Numbered from the stretch's first letter, positions 16,415 to 24,691 are shown. The stretch: DNA of 64,000 nucleotides from RYN-230 sp963704995 (GCA_963704995.1 CAVPIM010000020.1:54640-118639), one strand, 5' to 3'. The notes: generated from the sequence alone by a model not told the origin. A program made the numbers and translations.

Positions 16415-17305
16415 ATGCACCGAGTCGGACTGATCGGGCTGGGCAAGATGGGGCTCCCGATCGCCCGCAACCTCATGGAGCGCGGCTTCGAGGTCACCGG
16501 CTTCCGGCGGAGCGGCTCCCCGGAGCTGGCCGCCGCGGGCGGCACCGTGGCCGGGTCGCCCGCCCATGTGGCGGCCGTCGCCGACGTGCTGCTGTCCATC
16601 GTGCCCGACGCGGCCGCCGTCGAGGAGATCATCTCCGGGCCGGCCGGCACGCTCACCACGCTGCGGCCCGGAACCGTGCACATCGAGATGAGCACGATCG
16701 ACATCGGTCACAAGACCCGCCTGCGCGACGCGGTCCGGGCCCGCGGCGGGGACCTGCTGGACAGCCCGGTCAGCGGCAGCCCGGGCATGGTCGCGCCGCG
16801 CCGGGCCACCACGTTCGCGTCCGGGGACCGGGCCAGCGTGGACCGGGTCGCGCCGGTCCTGGACGCGGTGTCCGGCCCCTGGGTCTACACCGGCGAGTTC
16901 GGCACCGGCGCGCGGCTGAAGTACATCGCCAACCTGCTCGTGGCCGTGCACACCGTGGCCGCGGCCGAGGCCATCGCGCTGGCCCGGCGCAGCGGCCTGG
17001 ACCTCGAACTGGTGCAGGCCACCCTGGACGGCTCGATCGGCGCGTCGGCCATCTGGAAGCAGCGCGGCCCGCTGATGCGCGAGCGGGCCTGGACGCCCGC
17101 GCCCGGCCCGGTGGCCACCCTGCATCCCATCCTCGAGCAGATCGAGGCGTGCGCGGCGGAGGCCGGCCTGGACGCCCCGGTGTTCGCCGCGGCCAAGGAA
17201 GTGTTCGACAAGGCGCTCGCCGACGGCTGGGGCGACCTCGACATCGCGTGTGTCCACGATCAGATCACCGGCGCATCCGCCCTGAGCCAGGAAGGGCCTT
17301 CATGA
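16415..17305 (+). CDS. NAD(P)-dependent beta-hydroxyacid dehydrogenase family oxidoreductase
   Basis: Enzyme of 296 residues of the 3-hydroxyisobutyrate/tartronate-semialdehyde reductase family. The dinucleotide fold begins VGLIGLGKMGLPIARNL (4-20), the substrate loop is DSPVSGSPGM (116-125), and the catalytic lysine is Lys169 in RLKYIANLL. Arg31-Arg32 after the second strand hints at NADP rather than NAD. An AAGGAGG ribosome site lies 7 nt before the ATG. The stop overlaps the next start (ATGA). In this operon it may oxidise or reduce a beta-hydroxy intermediate released from the ring substrate. Confidence 0.88.
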   Translation: MHRVGLIGLGKMGLPIARNLMERGFEVTGFRRSGSPELAAAGGTVAGSPAHVAAVADVLLSIVPDAAAVEEIISGPAGTLTTLRPGTVHIEMSTIDIGHKTRLRDAVRARGGDLLDSPVSGSPGMVAPRRATTFASGDRASVDRVAPVLDAVSGPWVYTGEFGTGARLKYIANLLVAVHTVAAAEAIALARRSGLDLELVQATLDGSIGASAIWKQRGPLMRERAWTPAPGPVATLHPILEQIEACAAEAGLDAPVFAAAKEVFDKALADGWGDLDIACVHDQITGASALSQEGPS

Positions 17306-18204
17306 CCTGGTCCCTCGTTACCTATCTCCGCAACGAACACCCTGGCCTGGGCATCCTCCGCGACGGCGACGGGACCGTCGCGGCGCCTCCGGAGCTGAAG
17401 CGCTGGGCCACCCTGCTGGAGCTGGTCGAGGACTGGGCCCAGGCCGAGGGGGTGCTGCGCGGCATGGACACCGGCAGCGCCCCGGTGGTCGAGTACGACG
17501 CCCTGGCGCCGCCGCTGCGCTGGCCGCGCAAGGTGGTCTGCGCGGGCGTCAACTACCGCCGGCACATGAAGGAGATGGGCGGCGAGATCCCCGCCGAGGG
17601 CTGGCGGCCGTTCTTCTTCCTGAAGGCCCCCACCACGGCCATCGTCGGCCCGCACGACCCGATCGTGGTCCGCTCCCCCGACGAGGCCCGGTACGACTGG
17701 GAGGCGGAACTGGCCGTGGTCATCGGCATCGGCGGCCGGGACATCCCGGTGGCCGGCGCGCTGGGCCACGTGGCCGGCTACTGCGTGGCCAACGACGTGA
17801 CCGCCCGCGGGTGGCACCGCCGGGCATCGGTCCCGGCCGAGGCGTTCACCTACGACTGGTTCGCCGCCAAGTCCATGGACAGCTCGCTGCCGATGGGGCC
17901 GGGCATCACCCCCGCGTTCCAGGTGCCCGATCCGCAGGATCTGCACGTGCGGCTGTGGGTGAACGGCGAGCTGCAGCAGGACGAGTCCACCGCCGACATG
18001 GTCTGCTCGGTGGCCGAGCTGGTCGCGGCGGCCAGCGAGGTGGTCACGCTCGAGCCGGGCGACGTCATCCCGACCGGCACGCCGTCCGGGGTCGGCGCGG
18101 GCCGCGGCCTGTACCTGAAGCCCGGTGACGTCGTCCGGGTCACCATCGACACGCTCGGCACCCTGGAAAACACCGTGATCGATCCCGCGGGAGGAACATC
18201 GTGA
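17302..18204 (+). CDS. Fumarylacetoacetate hydrolase family protein
   Basis: Enzyme of 300 residues with the FAH C-terminal fold. The metal-binding pattern is visible: the KVVCAGVNYRRHMKEMG block, Glu residues in YDWEAELAVVIG, Asp in GYCVANDVTAR, and the glycine-rich TGTPSGVGAGRG loop. Members hydrolyse acylpyruvates, isomerise or decarboxylate homoprotocatechuate intermediates, or hydrate dienoates, so the exact step is open. It is coupled to both neighbours by 4-nt overlaps, which places it firmly in this pathway. Confidence 0.9.
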   Translation: MTWSLVTYLRNEHPGLGILRDGDGTVAAPPELKRWATLLELVEDWAQAEGVLRGMDTGSAPVVEYDALAPPLRWPRKVVCAGVNYRRHMKEMGGEIPAEGWRPFFFLKAPTTAIVGPHDPIVVRSPDEARYDWEAELAVVIGIGGRDIPVAGALGHVAGYCVANDVTARGWHRRASVPAEAFTYDWFAAKSMDSSLPMGPGITPAFQVPDPQDLHVRLWVNGELQQDESTADMVCSVAELVAAASEVVTLEPGDVIPTGTPSGVGAGRGLYLKPGDVVRVTIDTLGTLENTVIDPAGGTS

Positions 18205-18674
18205 TCTTCGTAACCCACCAGCTGCCCGTCAACCTGCCGGGCCAGCCGCACCTGGACCGCGCGGCGGTCTGGGACGGCCTCGTGCTCAAGGCCAACAACG
18301 CGCTCCCGTTCGTGCCCAGCATGACCTACTGCGAGGTCACGCACCGGCACGGGGACACCGTGTTCGACCGCGACATCGACTTCCGCGGTGAGCGTTTCAC
18401 CGAGCGGATCACGCTGGAGAAGCCGCACCGGGTGGTCTTCACCCGGATCGCGGGGCCGGTGCTGGGCACCATCGCCAACGAGATCGAGGACACCGACGAG
18501 GGTCTGCAGCTCCGTTTCAGCTTCGCGCTGGTCGTGGCCGGGGTGGAGGGAGGCTCGGAAGCCGAGCGGGAGTACGCCGACTCGATGACCGGGGACTACC
18601 TCAAGGCGGTCGCCGCCACCCTGAACGCCATGCGGCGGCTGGCCGAGAACCCGGCCGGGGCGGTGACGCCGTGA
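18201..18674 (+). CDS. SRPBCC-fold protein (AtaL/DUF1857-like)
   Basis: Protein of 157 residues with the helix-grip pattern of DUF1857/AtaL proteins: HLDRAAVWDGLVLKANNALPF near the N-terminus, then curved strands (EVTHRHGDTVFDRDIDF, RFTERITLEKPHRVVFTRIAG) and a long C-terminal helix. These bind hydrophobic ligands and are sometimes cyclases or aromatases. The GTG start has GGGAGGA upstream and overlaps the FAH stop; its own stop overlaps the FAD oxidase start as GTGA. It probably carries or isomerises a pathway intermediate. Confidence 0.82.
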   Translation: MIFVTHQLPVNLPGQPHLDRAAVWDGLVLKANNALPFVPSMTYCEVTHRHGDTVFDRDIDFRGERFTERITLEKPHRVVFTRIAGPVLGTIANEIEDTDEGLQLRFSFALVVAGVEGGSEAEREYADSMTGDYLKAVAATLNAMRRLAENPAGAVTP

Positions 18675-20095
18675 GCGCCGGGCTCGTGGATGCTGAGCTG
18701 GGCCAGCGCATCGCGGAGCAGCTGGCCGGGCAGTTCAAGGGCGACATCATCGGCCCCGGCCACGCCGGGTACGAGGAGGCCCGCCAGGTCTGGAACGCCA
18801 TGATCGACCGGCAGCCCGGGCTCATCCTGCGCTGCACCAGCACGGCGGACGTGGTGGCCGCGGTGAACGTGGCCCGCGAGCACGGGCTGCCGCCCTCGGT
18901 CCGCTGCGGCGGCCACAACGTGGCGGGCAAGGGCATGTCCGAGGGCGGCCTGACCATCGACCTGAGCGGGCTCCGCGAGGTGACCGTGGACCCCGCGCGC
19001 AAGCTGGTCCACGCGGGCGGCGGCTGCCTGCTCGGCACCGTGGACGCGGCCACCGCCCCGCACGCGCTGGTCGTCCCGGCGGGCATCATGTCCGAGACCG
19101 GTGTGGCGGGGCTGGCGCTGGGCGGCGGCATCGGCTGGTTCTCCCGCAAGCACGGCCTGACCTGCGACCAGTTCGTCTCCCTGGAGCTGGTGCTGGCCAG
19201 CGGCGAGGTGATCGAGGTCTCCGCGGACTGTCACCCGGACCTGTTCTGGGCGCTGCGGGGCGGTGGCGGCAACTTCGGCATCGTCACCCGGTTCACGTTC
19301 GCCGCGCACGACTTCGGCCCGATGATGCGGATCGGGGTTTCCCTGTACGACGAGGAGCACGCGGCCGCGGCGCTGCGCGAGTACGCAGCGCTGGTGCCGA
19401 CCCTGCCGCGCCACGTCGGCTGGCACGCGGCGCTCAAGCACGACATGCCCGCGCTGCCTTTCGTGCCGCCGGAGATCGTCGGCCGGCGGGTCGTGATGCT
19501 GTTCTCGATGTGGCTGGACGACGCGGCGGACCCGGCCGGCGAGGAGATGATCAGCCGGCTGTGCGACGTGGGCGAGTCCCTGGTCAAGGCCTCGGCCGTG
19601 ATGCCGTTCGCGGGCGCGGTGCAGCACCTGATCGACGTGGAGTTTGAGGACGGGCACCGCTACTACACCAAGGAGGCGCACGTTGCCGAGCTGGCCGACG
19701 AGGCGATCGACCGGCTGGTGGACTTCTGGAAGGACATGCCGATGGAGGGCGAGGTCGAGATCATCGGGCTCGGCGGGGCCATCGGCGACGTGCCCGAGGA
19801 CGCCACGGCGTTCTCGAACCGCGGCTACCTGCTGTGGCTGAACTTCGCGATGCGCTGGGACGACCCGGCCCGCGACGGCGAGTACATCGGGATGACCCGG
19901 GACGCGGTCACCGGCCTCAAGCCCTGGACCGGCCAGGGCGTCTACGTCAACATGCTCAACTTCGACGAGATGGACCGGGTGGTGGAGGCCATGGGGGGCC
20001 CGGAGAAGTACGCCCGGCTGGGCCGGATCAAGGCCCAGTACGACCCGGAGAACCTGTTCCGGATCAACGCCAACATCGTCCCGGCCGCCCCCTGA
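18671..20095 (+). CDS. FAD-linked oxidoreductase, berberine-bridge-enzyme type (PCMH)
   Basis: Flavoenzyme of 474 residues. The PCMH FAD-binding domain spans about 40-215, with the flavin-attachment His in RCGGHNVAGKGM and the GIMSETGVAGLALGGGIGW motif; the C-terminal BBE element YDPENLFRINANI is at about 457-469. A second covalent Cys, as in bicovalent BBE enzymes, is not obvious: the matching VSLELVLASGE region lacks it. The family includes 6-hydroxynicotine oxidases and aryl alcohol or sugar oxidases. It is the only candidate in this island for an oxidative step before ring opening. It ends the operon, followed by a tandem repeat and a terminator hairpin. Confidence 0.88.
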   Translation: MSAGLVDAELGQRIAEQLAGQFKGDIIGPGHAGYEEARQVWNAMIDRQPGLILRCTSTADVVAAVNVAREHGLPPSVRCGGHNVAGKGMSEGGLTIDLSGLREVTVDPARKLVHAGGGCLLGTVDAATAPHALVVPAGIMSETGVAGLALGGGIGWFSRKHGLTCDQFVSLELVLASGEVIEVSADCHPDLFWALRGGGGNFGIVTRFTFAAHDFGPMMRIGVSLYDEEHAAAALREYAALVPTLPRHVGWHAALKHDMPALPFVPPEIVGRRVVMLFSMWLDDAADPAGEEMISRLCDVGESLVKASAVMPFAGAVQHLIDVEFEDGHRYYTKEAHVAELADEAIDRLVDFWKDMPMEGEVEIIGLGGAIGDVPEDATAFSNRGYLLWLNFAMRWDDPARDGEYIGMTRDAVTGLKPWTGQGVYVNMLNFDEMDRVVEAMGGPEKYARLGRIKAQYDPENLFRINANIVPAAP

Positions 20096-20157
20096 ACCCC
20101 CTCCGCCCCCTGAACCCCCTCCGCCACCTGAACTCCCTCCGCCCCCTGAGCCCCCTG
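20086..20157. repeat. 18-bp tandem repeat at a stop codon
   Basis: About four units of GCCCCCTGAACCCCCTCC start in the last codons of the FAD oxidase gene. The TGA stop is within the unit. The pattern is the same as that seen after the DUF429 gene. Confidence 0.8.
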
Positions 20158-20172
20158 GATGCTTCACCCCAG

Positions 20173-20226
20173 TTCGTGATCATGGGATTACTGGGCCTTG
20201 AGGCCCAGTAATCCCATGATCACGAA
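20173..20226. terminator. Perfect 25-bp hairpin, bidirectional terminator or dispersed repeat
   Basis: Arms 20173-20197 and 20202-20226 are perfect inverse complements around a TTGA loop. The arm begins TTCGTGATCATGGGATTACT and is much richer in A/T than its surroundings. It lies between convergent operons, so termination in both directions fits. Its length and atypical composition also suit a dispersed palindromic element. Confidence 0.8.
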
Positions 20227-20257
20227 GCCATCGAAGGGCCCCGGGGGGCGGGTGGGG

Positions 20258-21036
20258 TCAGGGGAGGTGGAGGGAGCCCAGGTGGGTGAAGTGGACGGCG
20301 ACTGAGGTGCCCGCGGGCACGGGGACGGCGTCGGTCATGCCGCCGGTGAGCACGACCCAGCCCGGCTCGATGGCCAGCCCGCGGCGGCCCAGGTCGTTGG
20401 CCGCCAGGGCCAGCGCCTCGGCGGGATGACCCTGCACCGCCGCCCCGGCCGCCGAGTCCACCACCTGGCCGTTCACCTCGAGCAGGCAGGCTTCCAGGGC
20501 CAGGTCCAGGCCCGCGGGCGGCAGCCCGACCGGGCCGGTCACGAAGCAGCCGGCCGAGGCGTTGTCGGCTACCACGTCGGGCAGCGTGAACCGGAAGTCC
20601 CGGTAGCGGCTGTCGATGATCTCCACGCCACCGTGCACCGAGCCCACCGCGGCCAGCGCCGTCGCGGCGGTGACGCCGGGGCCCGGCCAGCCGGTCGCTC
20701 ATCACGAACACGATCTCCGGCTCAGCCCGCGGGTGGATCAGCCGGTCCCGGGGCACGGCCGCCCCGGCGGGCAGCACCATGGCGTCGGTCAGCCACGCGG
20801 TCAGCGGGGTGGCGATGCCCATCCGCTGCTGCTTGGCCCGCTGGTCAGGCCCAGCTTGAGGCCGGCCAGCCGCTCGCCGCGGGCCAGCCGGCGGCGCAGC
20901 GTCTCGTCCTGCACCGCGTACCCGGTGGCCAGGTCCAGGCCGGGCCAGCTCGTCGGTGAGCGGCTCCCGGCCCGGCCCGGCCATCCTCGGCCTCCAGCAG
21001 GGCCGTGGCCGCCGAGTCCACCGTCCAGTCCGTCAT
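20258..21036 (-). pseudogene. mhpD: 2-keto-4-pentenoate hydratase / oxalocrotonate decarboxylase family, four frameshifts
   Basis: The start is ATG 21036 (MTDWTVDSAATALLEAEDG) and the end is TGA at 20258. The protein can be followed across three frames: EPLTDELA, then LDLATGYAVQDETLRRRLA, then RAKQQRMGIATPLTAWLTD with AEPEIVFVMSDRLAGP, then GGVEIIDSRYRDFRFTLPDV. Breaks fall near 20990, 20945, 20850 and 20685; three are one-base gains and one is a one-base loss. After correction the length is 777 nt (258 residues), normal for the family. It starts in a 4-nt overlap with the aldolase stop. All family motifs survive, so the indels are probably recent or artefactual. Confidence 0.8.
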
Positions 21037-22066
21037 CCCTGGGCTCCCGCCGTCTCGCGTTCCCGCTGCACCTGCAGCGCGACGTCGATGATCATGTCTT
21101 CCTGGCCGCCGACGTACGCCGGCCTCGCCGACCCGCTGCAGGATCACGTGCGCGGGCACGCCGTACCGCTCGGCGGCGCGCTGGGCGTGCAGCAGGAACG
21201 AGGAGTAGACCCCGGCGTAGCCCTGCACGACCGAGGACCGGTCCATCCACGGCAGCCGCGGGATGATCGGCCGGACGACCTCCTCGGCGGCGGCCAGCAC
21301 GCCCGGGACATCGACCCCGGTGCGGACGCCCAGCCGGTCGAACGTGGCCGCCAGCACCTCGGTCGGCGCATTGCCGGCCCCGGCGCCGAGCGCGCACAGC
21401 GCCCCGTCGATCTGGGTCGCGCCCGCCTGGTAGGCCAGCACGGAGTTGGCCACCCCCAGCGACAGGTTCTGGTGGCCGTGGAAGCCCGACCTGCGCGTCG
21501 CCGCCGAGCTCGGCGATCAGGGCGCGGACCCGCTCCTGCGCGTCGCCCAGCACCATCGCCCCGGCCGAGTCCACCACGTACACGCATTCCGCGCCCGCGT
21601 CGGCCATGATCCGGGCCTGCGCGGCCAGCGCGGCGGGATCGAGCCGGTGGGCGAGCATCAGGAAGCCGACGGTCTCCATGCCCAGTTCCCGCGCGGCCGC
21701 GAAGTGCTGCACCGACACGTCGGCCTCGGTGCAGTGGGTGGCGATCCGGGCCACCGAGGCACCCGCCTCGCGGGCCTGCTTCAGGTCCTCCACGGTGCCC
21801 AGCCCGGGCAGCAGCAGCACCGCGATCTTCGCGGCCCGGGCTTCCCGCACCGCCGCGGCGACCAGCTTGATGTCGTCGATCGCCGAGAAGCCGTAGTTGA
21901 ACGACGAGCCGCCCAGCCCGTCGCCGTGGGTGACCTCGATGACCTCCACCCCGGCCGCGTCCAGCGCCGCGACCACCTGGCGGACCTGCTCCTCGGTGAA
22001 GCGGTGCGCCATCGCGTGCGAGCCGTCGCGCAGCGTGGAGTCGGTGATGCGCAGGTCGCGGGTCAT
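21033..22066 (-). pseudogene. mhpE: 4-hydroxy-2-oxovalerate aldolase, two frameshifts
   Basis: The lower-pathway aldolase splits 4-hydroxy-2-oxoacids to pyruvate and an aldehyde. The N-terminus is RITDSTLRDGSHAMAHRF (metal and catalytic region) and THGDGLGGSSFNYGFS follows. Near 21490 a one-base gain breaks the conserved VGFHGHQNLSLGVANS motif, visible only by joining two frames. Near 21118 a second gain breaks EAGYVGGQEDMIIDVALQ. With both removed, the gene is 343 residues, the usual size. ATG 22066 overlaps the predicted acetaldehyde dehydrogenase stop, as expected for the channelling DmpG-DmpF pair. Confidence 0.85.
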
Positions 22067-22966
22067 GCGGTCACCTCGCTGCGCGCCGCGGCCAGCGACC
22101 TCGCCCACGCGCGCGGCGGCGGCGGTCATGATGTCCAGGTTCCCGGCCCACGGGGGCAGGTAGTCGCCGTGGCCGCGGACCTCCAGGAACACCGCGACCC
22201 GGGCCCAGCCGCCCCAGTCCTGCGCGGGCGGGTCGAACTGCGGGTCGGCGCGCAGCGTGTAACCCGGCACGTACCGGGCCACCTCCGCCACCATGGCCAG
22301 CACCGAATCGCTGATCGCGTCGTGGTCGGCGTCCGGGCTGATCGCGCAGAACACCGTGTCCCGCATGATCATCGGCGGGTCAACCGGGTTCAGGATGATG
22401 ACCGCCTTGCCGCTCGCCGCACCGCCGACCGATTCGATCGCCCGCGCCGTGGTCACGGTGAACTCGTCGATGTTGGCCCGGGTGCCCGGCCCGGCGGACC
22501 GCGAGGCGATGGAGGCCACGATCTCCGCGTAAGGCACCGGCGTGACCGCCGACACCGCGCGGACCACCGGGATGGTGGCCTGCCCGCCGCAGGTGATCAT
22601 GTTGACGTTGGGCGCGTCCAGGTGCCCGCCCAGGTTGACCGGCGGGCACACCATCGGGCCGACCGCGGCCGGGGTCAGGTCCACCGCCTGGATGCCCGCC
22701 TCCGCGTACCGCGGCGCGTGAGCCAGGTGCGCCCGCGCCGACGTGGCCTCGAAGACCAGATCCGGCAGCTCGGCCTGGCCCAGCAGCCAGTCCACGCCGC
22801 CGACCGAGACCTCCACCCCCAGGCCCCGCGCCCGCTGCAGCCCCTCCGACGCCGGATCCACTCCCACCATGTACGCCACCTCGACCTGCTCGCTGCGCCG
22901 CAGCTTGGCCAGCAGGTCCGTGCCGATGTTGCCCGGCCCCACGATCGCCGCCGTCACCCTGGCCAT
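22063..22966 (-). CDS. mhpF: Acylating acetaldehyde dehydrogenase, C-terminal frameshift
   Basis: Converts acetaldehyde (or propionaldehyde) and CoA to the acyl-CoA with NAD, in complex with the aldolase. Visible are the NAD fold AAIVGPGNIGTDLLAK, the catalytic cysteine in NVNMITCGGQATIP, and the FEATSARAH and NPVDPPMIMRDTVF segments. Near 22110 one extra base sends the frame into the aldolase gene. Without it the protein ends ARSLAAARSEVTA with a TGA overlapping the aldolase ATG, 300 residues in all. Only about the last 13 residues are affected. The start ATG at 22966 overlaps the upstream hydratase stop. Confidence 0.88.
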
Positions 22967-23769
22967 CAGCCCACCGCCCGCCCGCCCGCCGCGAACCGGG
23001 CGGTCACGCTGCCCAGGCCCGCGAACGTCGCGGTCACGGTGTCGCCCGCGCCGACCGGGACGGCGGCGGTCACCGAGCCGGGCAGGATCACGTGCCCGGC
23101 CTCCAGCACCACGCCCCGGGCCCCGACCGTGTTGGCCAGCCAGACCAGGGAGGTGAGCGGCGAGCCGAGCACCGCACCGCCCGCGCCGGTCCCGGCCAGC
23201 TCACCGTTCTTGTGCAGGGTGCAGCCCGCCAGCCGCAGGTCCACGGCGCCGAGCGGGACCGGGCTGCCGCCCAGGACCACGCCCCCGGACGAGGCGTTGT
23301 CGGCGATGGTGTCGGCCAGCCCGATCTTCCAGTCCCGGATCCGGGAGTCGATCAGCTCCAGCGCGGGCAGCACGAAGTCCACCGCCGCGATGGCCTCGGC
23401 CACGGTCACCCCGGGCCCCCGCAGCGGCCGGGCCAGGACGAACGCCATCTCGGGCTCGACCCGGGGCTGCAGGAAGCAGGAGGCGGGGATCGGCTCGTAC
23501 TCCAGCCAGAACATGCGGTCCAGCAGGTGGCCGTAGTCGGGCTGGCCCACGCCCAGCTGGCGCTGCATCGCGGCCGAGGTCAGGCCAACCTTGTGCCCCT
23601 TGACCTGTGCTCCCCCGGCCAGCCAGCGGCCGACCTGGAGCAGCTGGATCGCGTAGGCGTCCTCGACGGTGAGCCCGGCGAACTTCGCGGTCAGCGGCTC
23701 GACCGGCGCACCGCTCGCGTACGCCCCCAGCAACAGCTCGGCGATCTCCTCGTGCTCCTGCTGATTCAC
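22966..23769 (-). CDS. 2-keto-4-pentenoate hydratase family protein (intact copy)
   Basis: Hydratase/decarboxylase of 267 residues acting on 2-hydroxydienoates. The conserved core reads KGHKVGLTSAAMQRQLG, RVEPEMAFVL, PALELIDSRIRDWKIGLADT and ADNASSGGVVLG, which carries the Glu/Asp metal ligands. It is clearly related to the broken copy at 20.3-21.0 kb; meta-pathways often have one hydratase (DmpE type) and one decarboxylase (DmpH type), which could explain both. GTG 23769 was chosen because a TTG at 23808 would start inside operator O7. It is first in a minus-strand operon with mhpF, mhpE and the second hydratase. Confidence 0.88.
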   Translation of the reverse strand: MNQQEHEEIAELLLGAYASGAPVEPLTAKFAGLTVEDAYAIQLLQVGRWLAGGAQVKGHKVGLTSAAMQRQLGVGQPDYGHLLDRMFWLEYEPIPASCFLQPRVEPEMAFVLARPLRGPGVTVAEAIAAVDFVLPALELIDSRIRDWKIGLADTIADNASSGGVVLGGSPVPLGAVDLRLAGCTLHKNGELAGTGAGGAVLGSPLTSLVWLANTVGARGVVLEAGHVILPGSVTAAVPVGAGDTVTATFAGLGSVTARFAAGGRAVG

Positions 23770-23806
23770 GGCGCTCTGCCCTTCCCGGTGCGCGATCCAT
23801 CCCGAC

Positions 23807-23822
23807 AAACTGTATGCAGTTT
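23807..23822. promoter_or_regulatory. Operator O7 and predicted promoter of the lower-pathway operon
   Basis: AAACTGTATGCAGTTT on the plus strand. Read on the minus strand it gives TACAGT as a -10, with TTCCAC exactly 17 bp upstream, directed at the hydratase gene 38 bp away. This ties the minus-strand lower pathway to the same regulator as the plus-strand operons. Confidence 0.8.
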
Positions 23823-23869
23823 AGCGGCGAAGTGGAAGGGCGCGCCGTGATCCGCCCACCGCGCCCGCC

Positions 23870-24205
23870 TTGGCCCGCGCCCCGCCCCACCACGCGCCCG
23901 GCGGGCTGCGGCAGGCCTGGCTGCACCTGCGCGGGGACCGCTACACCCCGCCGCCGTTCACCCAGCGCGGCCTGTACCGGCGGATCCGGCACCCGCTGAT
24001 GGCCGGGTTCGTGATCGCGTTCTGGGCGGCCCCGGTGATGACCGCCGGGCACCTGCTGTTCGCCACCGCGGCCACCGGCTACATCCTGGCCGGCATCTGG
24101 TTCGAGGAACGCGACCTGGTGCGCTCCCTCGGCGGGAGCTATACCGCCTACCTGGCCAGCGTGCCCGCGCTGATCCCGGGCCTGCGGCCCCGGGCGCGGT
24201 CATGA
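23870..24205 (+). pseudogene. C-terminal remnant of an integral-membrane methyltransferase (MddA/isoprenylcysteine-type)
   Basis: Open frame of about 111 residues that matches only the last part of this family: GLYRRIRHPLMAGFVIAFWA with the RHP motif, two membrane segments, then GIWFEERDLVRSLGGSYTAYL, where the EER and the final Tyr are typical. Complete proteins of the methanethiol S-methyltransferase group have about twice this length and five helices. The N-terminal half is absent and no start codon or ribosome site fits. The break lies right next to operator O7, which suggests the island was inserted or rearranged here. Confidence 0.7.
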
Positions 24206-24230
24206 ACGCCGGCCGGGCCCACCGGGCCGC

Positions 24231-24599
24231 CTAGGGCGCAAGCACGGCGCAGGAGCCGGCCTCGCACGCGGCGAGCGCGCCGCGGACCTCGCCCCGCAGG
24301 CGGGTGAGCTCCGCGATCCTGGACTCGATCCGGCCGAGCGCGGCCCGCAGCCGCCATCGCTCGGACTCACACGATGCGTGCCCCGCCTGCTGCGCCTCCA
24401 GCGCGCCGCAGACCTCGTCCAGGGTCAGGCCGAGCTCCTGGAGCCGGCGGGCCAGCCTGATCCGGGCCACAGCGGCCTCGGTGAACACGCGGTACCCCGA
24501 CGCCGTGCGCGGAGCGGGCGGCAGCACGCCGCGGCGCTCGTAGAACCGCACGGTGTCAACGCTGACGCCCGCCTGCGCGGCGACCTGCCCGATTTTCAC
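24231..24599 (-). CDS. MerR-family metal-responsive regulator
   Basis: Regulator of 122 residues. The winged HTH (KIGQVAAQAGVSVDTVRFYE, 2-21) is followed by a long dimerisation helix and a C-terminal cysteine loop. Cysteines at 64, 77, 112 and 117 (AACEAGSC at the end) resemble the thiolate ligands of mercury or other soft-metal sensors. GTG 24599 starts exactly at the conserved domain; the longer frame adds unrelated sequence. It is divergent from the small gene at 24692, with a MerR-type promoter between them. Confidence 0.88.
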   Translation of the reverse strand: MKIGQVAAQAGVSVDTVRFYERRGVLPPAPRTASGYRVFTEAAVARIRLARRLQELGLTLDEVCGALEAQQAGHASCESERWRLRAALGRIESRIAELTRLRGEVRGALAACEAGSCAVLAP

Positions 24600-24608
24600 G
24601 GCGCCCCC

Positions 24609-24639
24609 TTGACTCTGGACCTGACTCCAGACTTTACGG
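24609..24639 (+). promoter_or_regulatory. MerR-type promoter with a 19-bp spacer
   Basis: TTGACT (24609-24614) and TTACGG (24634-24639) are separated by 19 bp, and the spacer holds the inverted repeat CTGGA-CCTGAC-TCCAG. Over-long spacers with a central dyad are the hallmark of MerR activation by DNA untwisting. It points towards the gene at 24692, and binding there would also repress merR itself. Confidence 0.75.
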
Positions 24640-24691
24640 TGGCGGTGAGCAGCCGCGGCGAGCGCGGCGTCGCCTCCGCAGGGAGCCAGCC

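Noticed and set aside
21092..22966. A single 624-residue dehydrogenase-aldolase fusion protein
   Set aside because: The join depends on one extra base near 22110. The alternative frame ends with a TGA overlapping the aldolase ATG, the normal arrangement, and the aldolase part itself breaks twice further on.
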